A stretch of DNA of 64,000 nt from Mycoplasmoides fastidiosum (GTDB taxonomy: Bacteria; Bacillota_I; Bacilli_A; Mycoplasmatales; Mycoplasmoidaceae): contig NZ_CP101809.1 in the NCBI RefSeq assembly GCF_024498275.1, positions 248,001-312,000 on the forward strand, in the 5' to 3' direction. Positions 1 to 10,569 of this stretch are shown here, one piece after another. Under the pieces are notes generated by a model that saw only the letters and a program-made list of their open reading frames with translations, was not told the origin of the DNA and searched no databases. A program made the translations under genes and the position numbers. Every line of letters begins with the position of its first letter. Position 1 is the stretch's first letter.

Positions 1-1
1 A

Positions 2-211
2 ATCTTTTTACCAAAAGATGATGAACGCTACTTAGATGATGTGCCCGCAGAAATTTTAGCTAAAACCAAAATTGTTTTAGTGAAACACTACTTAGATGTC
101 TTCAAAGATGTGTTTGGCAAAAACCGAATGAAATCAAGTGCTAATAAACCAGCTGCGATGACTTCTAAAACTAACATGGAATCTAAAACAACCACTTCAA
201 CTAGCAATTAA
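2..211 (+). CDS. lon: ATP-dependent protease Lon, C-terminal end (partial)
   Basis: The open frame entering from the left edge encodes the last 69 residues of a protein. The segment IFLPKDDERYLDDVPAEI followed by a VKHYLDVFKDVFG-like end matches the extreme C-terminus of the Lon protease domain, where the helix after 'DIPAEV' closes the S16 fold. Lon is a cytoplasmic AAA+ serine protease that degrades misfolded proteins. Here the family end is followed by about 25 extra Ser/Thr/Lys/Asn-rich residues, a species-specific tail. The catalytic Ser-Lys dyad lies outside the window. A terminator hairpin follows within 20 nt, so lon ends its transcription unit here. The call rests on this short C-terminal match only. 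Confidence 0.75.
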   Translation: MFLPKDDERYLDDVPAEILAKTKIVLVKHYLDVFKDVFGKNRMKSSANKPAAMTSKTNMESKTTTSTSN

Positions 212-227
212 AATTATTATCAACTAA

Positions 228-265
228 AAAAACCAACCCGTTTTTAACGGGTTGGTTTTTGTTTG
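228..265 (+). terminator. Rho-independent terminator after lon
   Basis: Perfect 15-bp inverted repeat (228-242 with 246-260, AAAAACCAACCCGTT arm) with a 3-nt loop. The right arm ends in a T-run that continues into TTTTTG. It lies 17 nt after the lon stop codon. Confidence 0.85.
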
Positions 266-323
266 TCAATAAAACAATGATTTATCGATTATGAATGTAA
301 CAATTCGAGCTAATGAAACTAGG

Positions 324-369
324 TTAAAATAACAAAACCAACCTATTATGTTATTAGGTTGGTTTTGTT
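324..369 (-). terminator. Terminator of rnpB
   Basis: Inverted repeat with 15-bp arms (331-345 with 355-369). Read on the minus strand it is followed by an ATTTT-type U-tract at 324-330. It lies directly after the conserved 3' end of RNase P RNA. Confidence 0.75.
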
Positions 370-375
370 ATGAAA

Positions 376-789
376 TCATTCAATAAGCCATGTTCTGTAG
401 TTACATAATGAATTGAAGTAACTTGTTAATCATTAATCTAACCGAAATTAAATCTACTGTTTCATTCGAAATAATTTCTGATTTTATCTATTGATTGTTA
501 ATTCTCGCTAGATAATTCCCTTACCAAAATTTAGGTTTCTCACTTGCAGAGTTTACCGCGTTTCACCCGTATATTTCTATACGACTCGTCTCTGTGGCAC
601 TTTGGTTAAAATTAAACCATGGCAAAACTGCTGTAGGTCAAATTGTATGGTCGTCACGAATTGCTTCGCGCCCAGGTTTATTGTTTATTTCCTGGTGCAA
701 TCACTACTAGCATCTCAGCATAGTGTGAGCATGGACTTTCCTCTAATTGGTTTTAATATACCAACCAGCGATTAACTTGAATAAATGAC
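376..789 (-). ncRNA. rnpB: RNase P RNA
   Basis: The minus strand carries the signature 5' P4 segment GAGGAAAGTCCATGCTC (complement of 727-743), the GAGACGAG...GGGTGAAACGCGGTAAACTC core (about 555-595), and the conserved 3' segment ACAGAACATGGCTTAT near 385-405. Order and spacing fit a bacterial RNase P RNA of about 400 nt. This is the catalytic RNA that removes tRNA 5' leaders. A TATAAT -10 box (complement of 796-801) sits 6-7 nt before the proposed 5' end and a terminator hairpin follows the 3' end. The exact 5' and 3' ends are estimates (within about 10 nt). Confidence 0.93.
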
Positions 790-795
790 AGTTTA

Positions 796-801
796 ATTAT
801 A
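796..801 (-). promoter_or_regulatory. -10 box of rnpB
   Basis: Minus-strand TATAAT immediately upstream of the RNase P RNA 5' end. A TTGTAACAACTTG stretch about 17 nt further upstream could supply the -35 contact, but the match is weak. Confidence 0.6.
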
Positions 802-835
802 CCATTTTTCAAGTTGTTACAAATGGTGAAAAATC

Positions 836-877
836 CAAAAAAGAAAGCCCCCTGTTGTTTTTTTGACAAACAGGGGG
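836..877 (-). terminator. Terminator of the 904-1434 membrane-protein gene
   Basis: 9-bp GC-rich stem (848-856 with 869-877, CCCCCTGTT arm), followed on the minus strand by CTTTCTTTTTT. It lies 27 nt after the stop codon of the minus-strand gene and separates it from rnpB. Confidence 0.85.
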
Positions 878-903
878 ATTAATTTTCAGGGAAAAGTGAA
901 TAG

Positions 904-1434
904 TTAAGCCGCTAATTTTTGATTGATGGATTCTTCTAATTCTTTTAATAAAGTTTTTTTCGCAGTTGTTTTATCAGGTTTGTGAATGATTGTGGAACGG
1001 AATTTGATTAAGAATTTTTGAGCGAAAATAAATCCAATTAAAGGCAAAAACAAAGCAGTGACACCGATGTTAAGAACTGAACTATTTTTATATTTGGATC
1101 CTAAATAGATGACCACAGCATTAAAGATGAAATTAAAGCTAGCAAAAAGAATTGATAAAACATAAAAACTTAAAACTAGCTGTCAATAAGTACCACCACC
1201 TAAAGGACTAGCAAAAAAAGCAGCAAAGCCGTTGTTGTGAATGAATTCATAACCAAAACTAAAATCAACTGCACCTTCAGCATTTGGGGCTAAAACTTGA
1301 TAATTAGTGGGAATCATTAACCCAAATTGGTAATAAAAAACAACAATTATTAAGATTGAAACAAAAATAAAAGTTAGTAAATTAACAATTGAACTTAAAT
1401 GAATTCATTTTTTAAGTAATGAATTAAGTTTCAT
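904..1434 (-). CDS. Small membrane protein of unknown function
   Basis: A 176-residue protein; the frame is continuous once TGA is read as Trp. The ATG at 1434 is preceded at good distance by GGAG. I do not recognise the family. Visible features are a basic N-terminus (MKLNSLLKKW), a first hydrophobic segment at about residues 15-36, an extracytoplasmic loop of about 45 residues, and two further hydrophobic segments at about residues 85-110 and 118-140. A basic C-terminal tail (KPDKTTAKKTLLKELEES) is probably cytoplasmic. Three membrane spans is the simplest reading. It has its own terminator and is transcribed divergently from dnaK, so it looks like a single-gene unit. No catalytic motif is visible. 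Confidence 0.8.
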
Positions 1435-1766
1435 AAGTCTCCATAAAACAAATAATTAAACTCAAAATAGTTTAGTTCATAATGAAATTTATCACTAACA
1501 AGCACAATGATAACTTATTAGTGATAAATTAGGTTCTGGGTTGTTAACAAAAAATCAACAGTTGATTCAATTATAAAGTAAAAAGGGCTTCTACCCCGAT
1601 ATTTCTTTAGCGAACCCACAACCCCAATTAGATGTAATCAGACAATAAAAATGGGTGCTTTTATTCTGTTACAACTGTAAAACACTGCTTTAAAACCCTG
1701 TTTTTTCAGGCCTTGGACTTAATTTTAATGATTTTTTACAAAATTTTAGAAAAAACTGAAAAAAAA
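1435..1766. other. Divergent intergenic region upstream of dnaK
   Basis: 332 nt between the divergent membrane-protein gene and the CIRCE element. No open frame of note. A markedly less AT-rich block at about 1585-1665 contains several CCC/GGG runs (CTACCCCGATATTT, GAACCCACAACCCC, AATGGGTGC) that could pair with each other. A small pairing AATAAAA/TTTTATT brackets GGGTGC at about 1644-1668. No known riboswitch or RNA family was recognised. Confidence 0.4.
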
Positions 1767-1793
1767 TTAGCAATTAAACCAAAAGAGTGCTAA
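1767..1793 (+). promoter_or_regulatory. CIRCE operator (HrcA binding site) of dnaK
   Basis: TTAGCAATT - 9 nt - GAGTGCTAA. The right arm is the perfect CIRCE half and the left arm matches six of nine positions of TTAGCACTC. Size (27 bp) and placement before dnaK fit HrcA heat-shock repression. hrcA itself is not in the window. Confidence 0.88.
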
Positions 1794-1795
1794 AA

Positions 1796-1822
1796 TTAGC
1801 AGTAACCATGCTTCACTGCTAA
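1796..1822 (+). promoter_or_regulatory. Second CIRCE-like inverted repeat before dnaK
   Basis: TTAGCAGT and ACTGCTAA form perfect 8-bp arms. The total span is exactly 27 bp, the same geometry as CIRCE, starting 2 bp after the first element. It lacks the GAGTG/CACTC core, so it may be a diverged second HrcA site or a 5'-leader hairpin. Confidence 0.55.
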
Positions 1823-1835
1823 AATTTCTTGGCAT

Positions 1836-1865
1836 TTGAAGTGGTTATTATTTGTAACATATAGA
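1836..1865 (+). promoter_or_regulatory. Candidate dnaK promoter
   Basis: TTGAAG (1836-1841), an 18-nt spacer, then TATAGA (1860-1865), followed 28 nt later by an AAGGAT ribosome-binding site and the dnaK ATG. This would place both inverted repeats upstream of the -35. A promoter overlapping CIRCE is equally possible. Confidence 0.35.
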
Positions 1866-1892
1866 TGCAAATAAAATTAAGAGGAAATTTAA

Positions 1893-3741
<1,849 letters not shown>

Positions 3742-3761
<20 letters not shown>

Positions 3762-4044
3762 AACAAATTTAGAAATTCATCCAACCGATAAAAACATTCT
3801 TTTACAAATTTTAGATACTGAACAATTTTTTCAAACTAAACTGATTTTACATAAAGATCAGAACCAGCAAATTCAAATGGGCAAAATTATTGCAACTGGT
3901 CCAGGGTTAGATTTAACAAAAAAAGGTTTAACCAAAAATACAGTAGTGATGATTAAAGCTTTTGCTGGGGTCAGTTTCCAAAAAGATGATCAGAGCTGAA
4001 AAATTATTAATCACGAAGATATTATTGCAATTGTGCACCAATAA
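3742..4044 (+). CDS. groES: GroES-like co-chaperonin (Hsp10)
   Basis: A 100-residue protein starting inside the last codons of dnaK (20-nt overlap). The order of elements fits the Cpn10 beta-barrel: a first strand (DKNILLQIL), an extended mobile-loop-like stretch (about 30-45), the hairpin GKIIATGPG at about 50-58, V...F.GVSF and the closing strand HEDIIAIV. GroES caps GroEL in ATP-dependent folding. The segment corresponding to the mobile loop (FQTKLILHKDQNQ) does not show the usual GG(I/L)(V/I)L motif clearly, so partner binding may have diverged. No groEL follows; a terminator lies 64 nt downstream. The fold assignment is fairly firm, the orthology less so. It should be co-regulated with dnaK through CIRCE. 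Confidence 0.72.
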
Positions 4045-4106
4045 AATCTGGTTTAGTTCAGAATTCAATTAAGAATTCAACTGAGATTAATAACTTAATA
4101 AGATTA

Positions 4107-4139
4107 ACTCCCAAACCATTGTGGTTTGGGAGTTTTTTA
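4107..4139 (+). terminator. Terminator of the dnaK-groES unit
   Basis: 11-bp stem with a 3-nt loop (CTCCCAAACCA at 4108-4118 pairing with TGGTTTGGGAG at 4122-4132), then TTTTTTA. Confidence 0.9.
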
Positions 4140-4326
4140 TTGGGGTTTTGTTACTTAAACCTGTTTTTGAATCCTGTAGGGTACCTAAAATGCAAATTTA
4201 TGTTCTAAAAACGCTTAAAAATTCAAAATTCAGGTCCGGTTTTCCTGAAAAAAACAGAATTTCTAAAATTATGTTTAGAATTATTAGTAAATGTAGTGTA
4301 TTTAAATGTAAAAAGGAAGTTTTATT

Positions 4327-6183
4327 TTGAAAAAGAAGAATGATAAATATAGTTGAGATCTAGAAGATCTTCTTGATAATAAGCCATATGAAGTCCTAGA
4401 AAAAGACTACTTACGCGAAAACAAAAAATTAGTGAAATTATACGAAGCTGATCCCTTCAAAGCTCTAGCTGATTTTCGGGCTTTTATTAAACAATATGAA
4501 AAAGTAAATTTATTAGGTAACCGAATTTGGAACTATTTATCTAATACTTATAATGTGGATTTATCTAATTTGGAAATTAAGGGATTAATGGACGGATTAC
4601 AATTTAAGTTAATGCCTTATTCTAAAGCCTTGTCCAATTTATCTAATACCATTATTAAAAACAAATCCAAAATTCAGAAGTACTTACAAGAAAAAGATCT
4701 AGCTGAATATACTTACATGTATAACCGGATTTTTCAGGGAGCACCCCACAATTTAAGTCCAGAAATCGAACAATATATTAGTAATTTTGAACCATTATCT
4801 GGTTCTTATTACAATGTGTTCAGCGGGCTAGTTGACCGTGATTTTGTTTTTGAAGATGCTGTGGATTCTCGAAAACGCAGACACAAACTTAATAACCGGG
4901 CTGATTTAATTCGTTATTTAAAAGAACCAGACCGTAAGTTGCGTCAATCTGCTTATTTAAGTTGACAAAAAACCATCTTCCAATACCGCGAAACTTTAGC
5001 AACTACTTTAGGTTATTTCTATAATGATGCTAACATTTCAGCTAAAACCCGAAACTTTGAAGGGTATGTAGCTGCAACCGCATTTGATGATGAAATTGAT
5101 CCAAGTTTCATTCAACACGTTTATACTGAAGTGGAAAAATATGGTTGAATGTCCCGAAAGTACCGTACAACTTTTAACCGAATTTTAAAAGCTAAATATA
5201 AATTATCAAAAGTAGAACCTTGAGACCGGATGATGAGCTTGGGTAGTTCTAAAGACAAATACACTATTGAAGATGCCCAAAAAATGGCTCGCGAAGCTTT
5301 AGCTGTTTTGGGAAAAGAATATTTAGCTAATTTAGATCGGGCTTTTAAAGAACGCTGAATTGATTGAAAACCTAATCCCAACAAACGCGGTGGGGCTTAT
5401 TGTATTGGGGGTACTAAAGGGCTACGTAAAATTTATATGTTATTAAACTACAACGAAAAATTAGATGATGTAAGCACTTTAGTTCACGAAATGGGTCATG
5501 CTTTACACGCGTGTGAATATAGCAAACACCAACGTGTATACGCAAGCAATAAAATCTTTTATGCTGAAATTGCTTCAACTGCAAATGAAGTATTATTATC
5601 TTATTACCTACTGAAAAAATTTGCAAATCAACCCCAGAAAAAACTTGAAATTTATGAGGAATTACTTAGTACCTTCTTTGGGACTACTTCCCGACAAATT
5701 ATCTTTTCTGAATTCGAATGAAAAGCTAATGAGTTAATTAATTCTGGTCAACCATTCAATTCCCAAATTGCTATGGATTTGTATGATCAAGCAACTAAAA
5801 AATACAGCCCTCCAGTTAATGATCGCAAAGAAACTGAAGAAGACAAACAAGCTTTAGCCAATATTCTAACTGTGCCCCATTTTTACAGTGGAGTTTTCTA
5901 TGTTTACAAATATTCCATTGGTGAAGTTGCTGCGGTTTTAACTGCGGATAAAATGTTTAATGGAACCCAAAAAGACATTGATCAGTATTTCCAATTTTTA
6001 CGCGCTGGTTCTTCTTTAAAACCATTAGAAATTATTAAACTATTAGGAATTGATTTAACCAAATCTGATCCATGAGTGGCTGCTGGAAAAATTGTGGATG
6101 GTTGATTAAACGAATTTGTGAAATTAGCAAATGAAGTTTATCTGAAAAAACCCCAACGTCGACCACGTAAACAAGCCCAATAA
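4327..6183 (+). CDS. pepF: Oligoendopeptidase F, M3 family zinc metallopeptidase
   Basis: A 618-residue cytoplasmic zinc endopeptidase that cleaves oligopeptides, probably those imported by Opp-type transporters. The TTG start at 4327 gives MKKKNDKYSWDLEDLL, which aligns with the usual PepF N-terminus, and AAGGAAG lies 8 nt upstream. Later starts would remove the conserved WDLEDL segment. The zinc-binding HEMGH is at 387-391 with the third ligand Glu414 (YAEIASTANE), the M3 layout. The length is normal for PepF (about 600). Several Trp residues are encoded by TGA. It follows the dnaK-groES terminator and appears monocistronic. A short AAGCCC/GGGCTT stem overlaps the stop codon but has no clear U-tract. 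Confidence 0.95.
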
Positions 6184-6486
6184 TTCGGGCTTAATTCATT
6201 CCAACTAATTTATGCTATTTTTGATTTTTTAGATTAAAATTAGTAAGCATATTGTGTCGTTTTGATCCCTCATGTTGAAGCTAGTAAAACACTAGTAAAC
6301 AAATTTTCGTCTAGAGTCCAAACAGGAGTTTAACTAGTTGGAAGCAAACTAAAATTAGTTAATTTTTTGCACAAAATCATAGTATAAAAGAAATGATAAT
6401 TAGTTCAGTTGATAACGAATTAATTATTAATTTTTTTGTTTGAGCGCCAGCTTTAATTTATAAAAAATAATTGGTTAATTCTTCAA
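6184..6486 (+). other. Intergenic region between pepF and the ravA operon
   Basis: 303 nt without a convincing gene. A 25-codon frame begins at ATG 6393 and ends at 6470, but it has no ribosome-binding site or recognisable product. TATAAA at 6383-6388 could be a -10 box for the downstream operon; no good -35 is seen. Several short CTAG-containing repeats (about 6289-6340) are present. No tRNA or known structured RNA was recognised. Confidence 0.4.
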
Positions 6487-7299
6487 ATGAATCTTTTCAA
6501 AGCTAATGGCAAAAAAACCGGAGTTTCTGCGGCTGTCAAGCAAAATTTCACCAAAGACCAAGTGGATTTAGTCAAAGATGTGATTACCAAGTCCGATCAG
6601 GTAGTGGTGGATATTTTTCATTTCATGAACAAAACTTTAGATGCACCATCTAAACAAGAAATCGTTGTTTACCGGAAAGCAATCTTAAATTTGCTGAACC
6701 AAAAAAACGATGAAAAATTTAAATACATCTACGATATTGCCTCTAAAAGTGTTTACCAACAAAAAGAAGAAGAGGAACGAATTCAACTGGAACTAAAAAA
6801 TGATGTGGTTATGAGCCCCAACATTTTTATGTTGTCCTGAAGTGAAATTACTAAAAACATTCAAAATAGCTTTTTGGACAGTAATGATTTAACCCCTGAA
6901 TCATTGAAAAATGCCTTCTTAGAAGAACACCGCCGCTTGGCTGAACTACGGGCAAAAATTAATAAAATGATTCAATTAGGTTTTGATGTTGCTAACCCTA
7001 ATGAATTAGAAATTCAAGAACGCACTTTTTTAAAATTAACTGATTTAGTTAATATTTTCTTATCTGAAAATTTCCAAGATGTTGGGGCAATGGTTCAAGA
7101 AATTGAAGTTTTTGAAAAACGCTACAATTTGGACAAAGAAGAAACTGGTTCAGTGTTTTTAGATGCGAACTACAAAACTATTACTAACTTAACCAAACCC
7201 AAATTCCCTGGTGATGCTGCGAATAAATCATATGTTGATGATCGCATTGATGAACTCAGTCGTCAAGTGGCATCGTTGTCTGCTAATGCTAAGAAATAA
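6487..7299 (+). CDS. Unknown 270-aa protein preceding ravA
   Basis: I do not recognise this family. It is a soluble-looking, charged, largely helical protein. An N-terminal helical domain (about 1-115) is rich in Lys/Asp/Gln. A second helical region (about 140-225) contains HRRLAELRAKINKMIQLGF, likely coiled coil. A short C-terminal segment (about 230-270) contains KPKFPGDAANKSYVDDRIDE followed by a helical end. The FPGDAANKSYVDDRI phrase resembles the segment that precedes trimerisation helices in phage-tail and fibre proteins, so the C-terminus may oligomerise; this is inference. No signal peptide or membrane segment. It lies 46 nt upstream of ravA on the same strand with no terminator between, so it is probably a functional partner or substrate of the RavA-ViaA machine. 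Confidence 0.85.
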
Positions 7300-7345
7300 G
7301 CCTGTTAGAAAACAGATAATTAGTTAATTGAATAATTACAAAAAA

Positions 7346-9037
7346 ATGAAATACTTATTAAAAAATAAAATCAACAAACTAGCCAATGCAATTGGAACTG
7401 AATTAATCGAACGTGATTTAGTAATTCGCCTTTCCATTTTAGCAATCTTTGCGAAAGAGTCTGTTTTCTTATTAGGTCCTCCTGGAATTGGGAAGTCCCT
7501 AATTTCTCGTAAAATTTCTTCCATTTTTAACAATGTGAAAGAGTTCTCAGTTTTGATGAACAAATTCACTTTGACTGATGAAATTTTTGGGCCAATTGAC
7601 ATTAACAAACTAAAAGAAGGTAACTTCTCCCGAAAGATGAAGGGTTATTTACCTGATGCTAATGTTGCCTTTTTAGATGAGATTTGAAAAGCGTCTTCAT
7701 CCATTCAAAATACTTTATTGACTATCTTAAACGAAAAATTATTTGTTAACGATGGTAAGTTATTGCATGTTAATTTGTATTTTGTGATTGCAGCTTCTAA
7801 TGAGTTGCCAGAACGGAACCAATCTCTAGAAGCGTTATGGGACCGGTTCTTAATTAAGTTTAACGTCGGCTCAATTTCTGATCCCCAGAAATTTTTGGCC
7901 ATGGTGACTGACAGCCGTAACTTGTTAAATACCAAAATTATTCGTCCTGAAGAAAAACTAGATTTTAGTTTGATTGATGCAATCGAAAAAGAAGCTAAAA
8001 ACGTGGTGATTCCCCAAAAAATTCTGGACTTAATTTTAGAAATTAAAGCCGAAATTGAAAAACGTAATTTAGAAGTTTTACGCCAAAATCCGTTTTCTGA
8101 TGGGTTTGATCAGTACTATGTTTCTGACCGAAAATGAAAGAAAATTATCAATATTTTAAAAGTTTCAGCTTACTTAAACGAACGTTTAGAAGTAGATGTG
8201 ACTGATTTTGATGTGCTGCCATTGATGTTGTGAAACACTTTAGAACAATTAAGTTTTTATGAAAAACTAGTGAACCGTTACATCTACGAATACAAATACA
8301 AACAAATTTATGATAAACGGGTTAACGAACTAAAAGATTTACGCCAGGAATTAATTCGATTAATTACTCACGCCACAGTTTCTGAAGCGATTGTAATTGA
8401 AGCCCACACTAACCCTAAAGGGGTGGAATACTACGCGTTTGTGGATGATCGCAAACAAGTATACTACTTCTTGAAATCCGAAATTGATGCCATCCCAACC
8501 AAAGCCCGCTTTAGTATTGACTGGTTAATTTCTTATGTTTCTGAAGAACAATTCACTGAAGGATTAGAACCAACTGCGAAGTTGTTATTTAAATACGAAA
8601 ACAGTCATTTTTACTTGTATGAAGATAATGACGAAACCAAACCAACGGTGCAGATCTATACCAACTTCATTACCAAACAACAAACCAGTTATGAAATCAT
8701 TCCGTTAAATGACGCTAAACGCCAAATTTGGAAAAGTTTGACTGCGAAGTTCATTGGCTCAATTAACGACCAAGCTAGTCGAATAACCACCCGTTTTAGT
8801 GAAAATAGTTCCCAATACAACATTTTCTGGGATCATAACACTAAACTAGCAAATGAAAAATTAGCGGCTACAGCTCGGGATAATTTGTTGGGTTTGGCCC
8901 AAAAAGTGCGTAATCTAACCGCTGATTTAGCAAAACTAAAATATGGTTTCAGTGTTACCAGCACCGAATCATTGTGTCCCCTTGATTTAAGTCTAACTGA
9001 TGATTTAACCAAACCCGTAACTAGTCATGAAAATTAG
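7346..9037 (+). CDS. ravA: RavA-like MoxR-family AAA+ ATPase
   Basis: A 563-residue MoxR-type AAA+ ATPase closely following the RavA pattern. RavA hexamers act with the VWA protein ViaA as a chaperone-like remodelling machine. Visible motifs are ESVFLLGPPGIGKS (Walker A at 44-51), the FTLTDEIFGP segment, FLDEIWKAS (Walker B at 111-112, with the TGA-coded Trp114 of the RavA-type DEIWK), sensor-1 AASNELPE, arginine-finger region ALWDRFL, and YVSDRKWKK in the lid. The C-terminal half (about 300-563) is longer than usual for RavA (about 500 aa) and is variable. Start: ATG 7346 is preferred; an in-frame TTG at 7328 adds six residues, and neither has a clear Shine-Dalgarno. The end overlaps viaA by 11 nt, indicating translational coupling. 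Confidence 0.93.
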
Positions 9038-10397
9038 TCGTCAAGATGCGGTCGGCATCATCACTGCTTTAGTTTATGCCAATCCAAATCTGTTAGAAAA
9101 AATTTATGCGGACTTAGAACAAAAATCAATTCCGATCTCTAAACACTACGAAATTCTAGATAGCTATCGTGATAAAGTTTTAGCCGAAGTCACCCGCGGT
9201 CAGTTTGCTAAATACACCAAATACTTTCCGGTTTTAAGTTTATTTGAAACCGAAGAAGATGATTTAGTTGCTGATGGAGCTTCATTATCATTAGGTTTAA
9301 AAACCTATGCGGCTTTTTCAAGTATTTCCCAAGCTAAAACTCGTCCCCACTTGAAAAAATTTGCAAATAAATATTTGTGGGATTTGTCAAAAAACGACAT
9401 CTTACAATCTGAAGTTGCAGTTAATCATTATTCCAAATTTTATGATTTGTTAAAACAAGATAAAGCTTTAAAAGAATTAATTGATAGTTTGGGGGGGACA
9501 ACTTTGCAAGAGGTTTCAGACTCCAAAGTTAACATTGAAGAAATTCGACAACAATTTATGTTGCCCACTGAATTTTATTCATTAACCCAATCTTCAGATT
9601 TACGGAATTTGTTCTATCTGGAATTAATTAATTTAAAAGACAAAGATTTAGAAATTATTTTCTTTAAAAAATTAATTGATAACAGTTTAATGACTTATTT
9701 GTTAGGGAACAAATCCAACACGAAAATCCCCCAACAACTGATTTCTTCGAATGAAAAACGGTTTTCAGGATCAATTGTTTTAGCTTTAGATACCTCAGGT
9801 TCCATGTTGGGTATTAACGAGGTTATTTCCAAAAATTTTGCATTATTGATTTGTGAAATTGCTTTAGCAATGAACCGGCGGGTTATTTTGTTGATGTATG
9901 GGACTGAATACACTTACATTGACTTAAACCCTGGAGCTGCACGGCATGATTTAAGTCATAAAATTAGCACGTTTTTAAATCATGCTTATTATGGGGGGAC
10001 TGACATCCAAAACCCCCTAGCTCGAATTATGGAAATTGTCAACCATAACAAAGAATTATATTTTGCGGATGTGGTGTTAATTTCAGATTTCTTGTTTAAA
10101 AACAATGTTCGGGAAATCAAACGCAACAGGGACTTTTTAAAATTCAAAGAACGGGGCAACCGGATTATTGGTTTAGAAATTAATCAAGCAAATACGCGTA
10201 CGAAACGTTTGCCCGACTTTGTAGATGAACATTACATTTATTTCTTCAACTGGATTCAAAAATGAACTCAAGCCGATTGAATGGAATATTTCAAACGTTT
10301 CTTTACAGTTCGTCCAGACATTGCTGATGTTAATGATTATTTAAACCAACCCTACTACGGGTTTTTACGCAAAGTTTATACTAAAAAGAGTATTTAA
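9027..10397 (+). CDS. viaA: ViaA-like VWA-domain protein
   Basis: A 456-residue partner of RavA. The N-terminal helical half (about 1-240) is typical of ViaA in position but not conserved. The C-terminal VWA domain starts around 248. The MIDAS is intact: DTSGS at 255-259, the second Thr in GGTD (Thr325), and a downstream ISDF Asp. Further ViaA-like phrases are ICEIALAMNRRVILLMYG and the GGTDIQNPLARIME helix. About 50 residues after the VWA core end the protein. It binds a metal ion and regulates the ATPase. The ATG at 9027 lies inside ravA, with an 11-nt overlap. The operon orf270-ravA-viaA ends here, directly upstream of the A1-B1 surface-protein module, which makes a role in surface-complex assembly conceivable. 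Confidence 0.9.
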
Positions 10398-10447
10398 GCT
10401 CAATCCTAATTGGAGAGCTAAATATTCTTTTTTTTGGTATTATATTT

Positions 10448-10495
10448 AACCTCGCATCGGGTGGATAAACCACTGAGCGCACAGGTTTTTCTTTT
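10448..10495 (+). terminator. Branched or bulged hairpin with U-tract between viaA and A1
   Basis: Stem built from AACCT/AGGTT, CGC/GCG (3-nt bulge) and GTGG/CCAC (10448-10487), followed by TTTCTTTT. It lies 51 nt after viaA, so it may terminate the ravA operon. TATTAT just upstream (about 10438) leaves open a leader hairpin for A1. Confidence 0.5.
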
Positions 10496-10569
10496 AATTT
10501 TTAGCGCCAATTTAACCCAAAAATCACGGCCTTAAAACAGAAATTGACCAAAAGTTACAGGAAGTTGTT

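Noticed and set aside
1690-1715. CTG-TTTTTT-CAG motif near dnaK, with similar strings near 4230 and 21365
   Set aside because: The copies differ too much in spacing and sequence to support a shared regulatory site.
6393-6470. 25-codon open frame before orf270
   Set aside because: No ribosome-binding site, no recognisable product, and length within chance expectation in this spacer.
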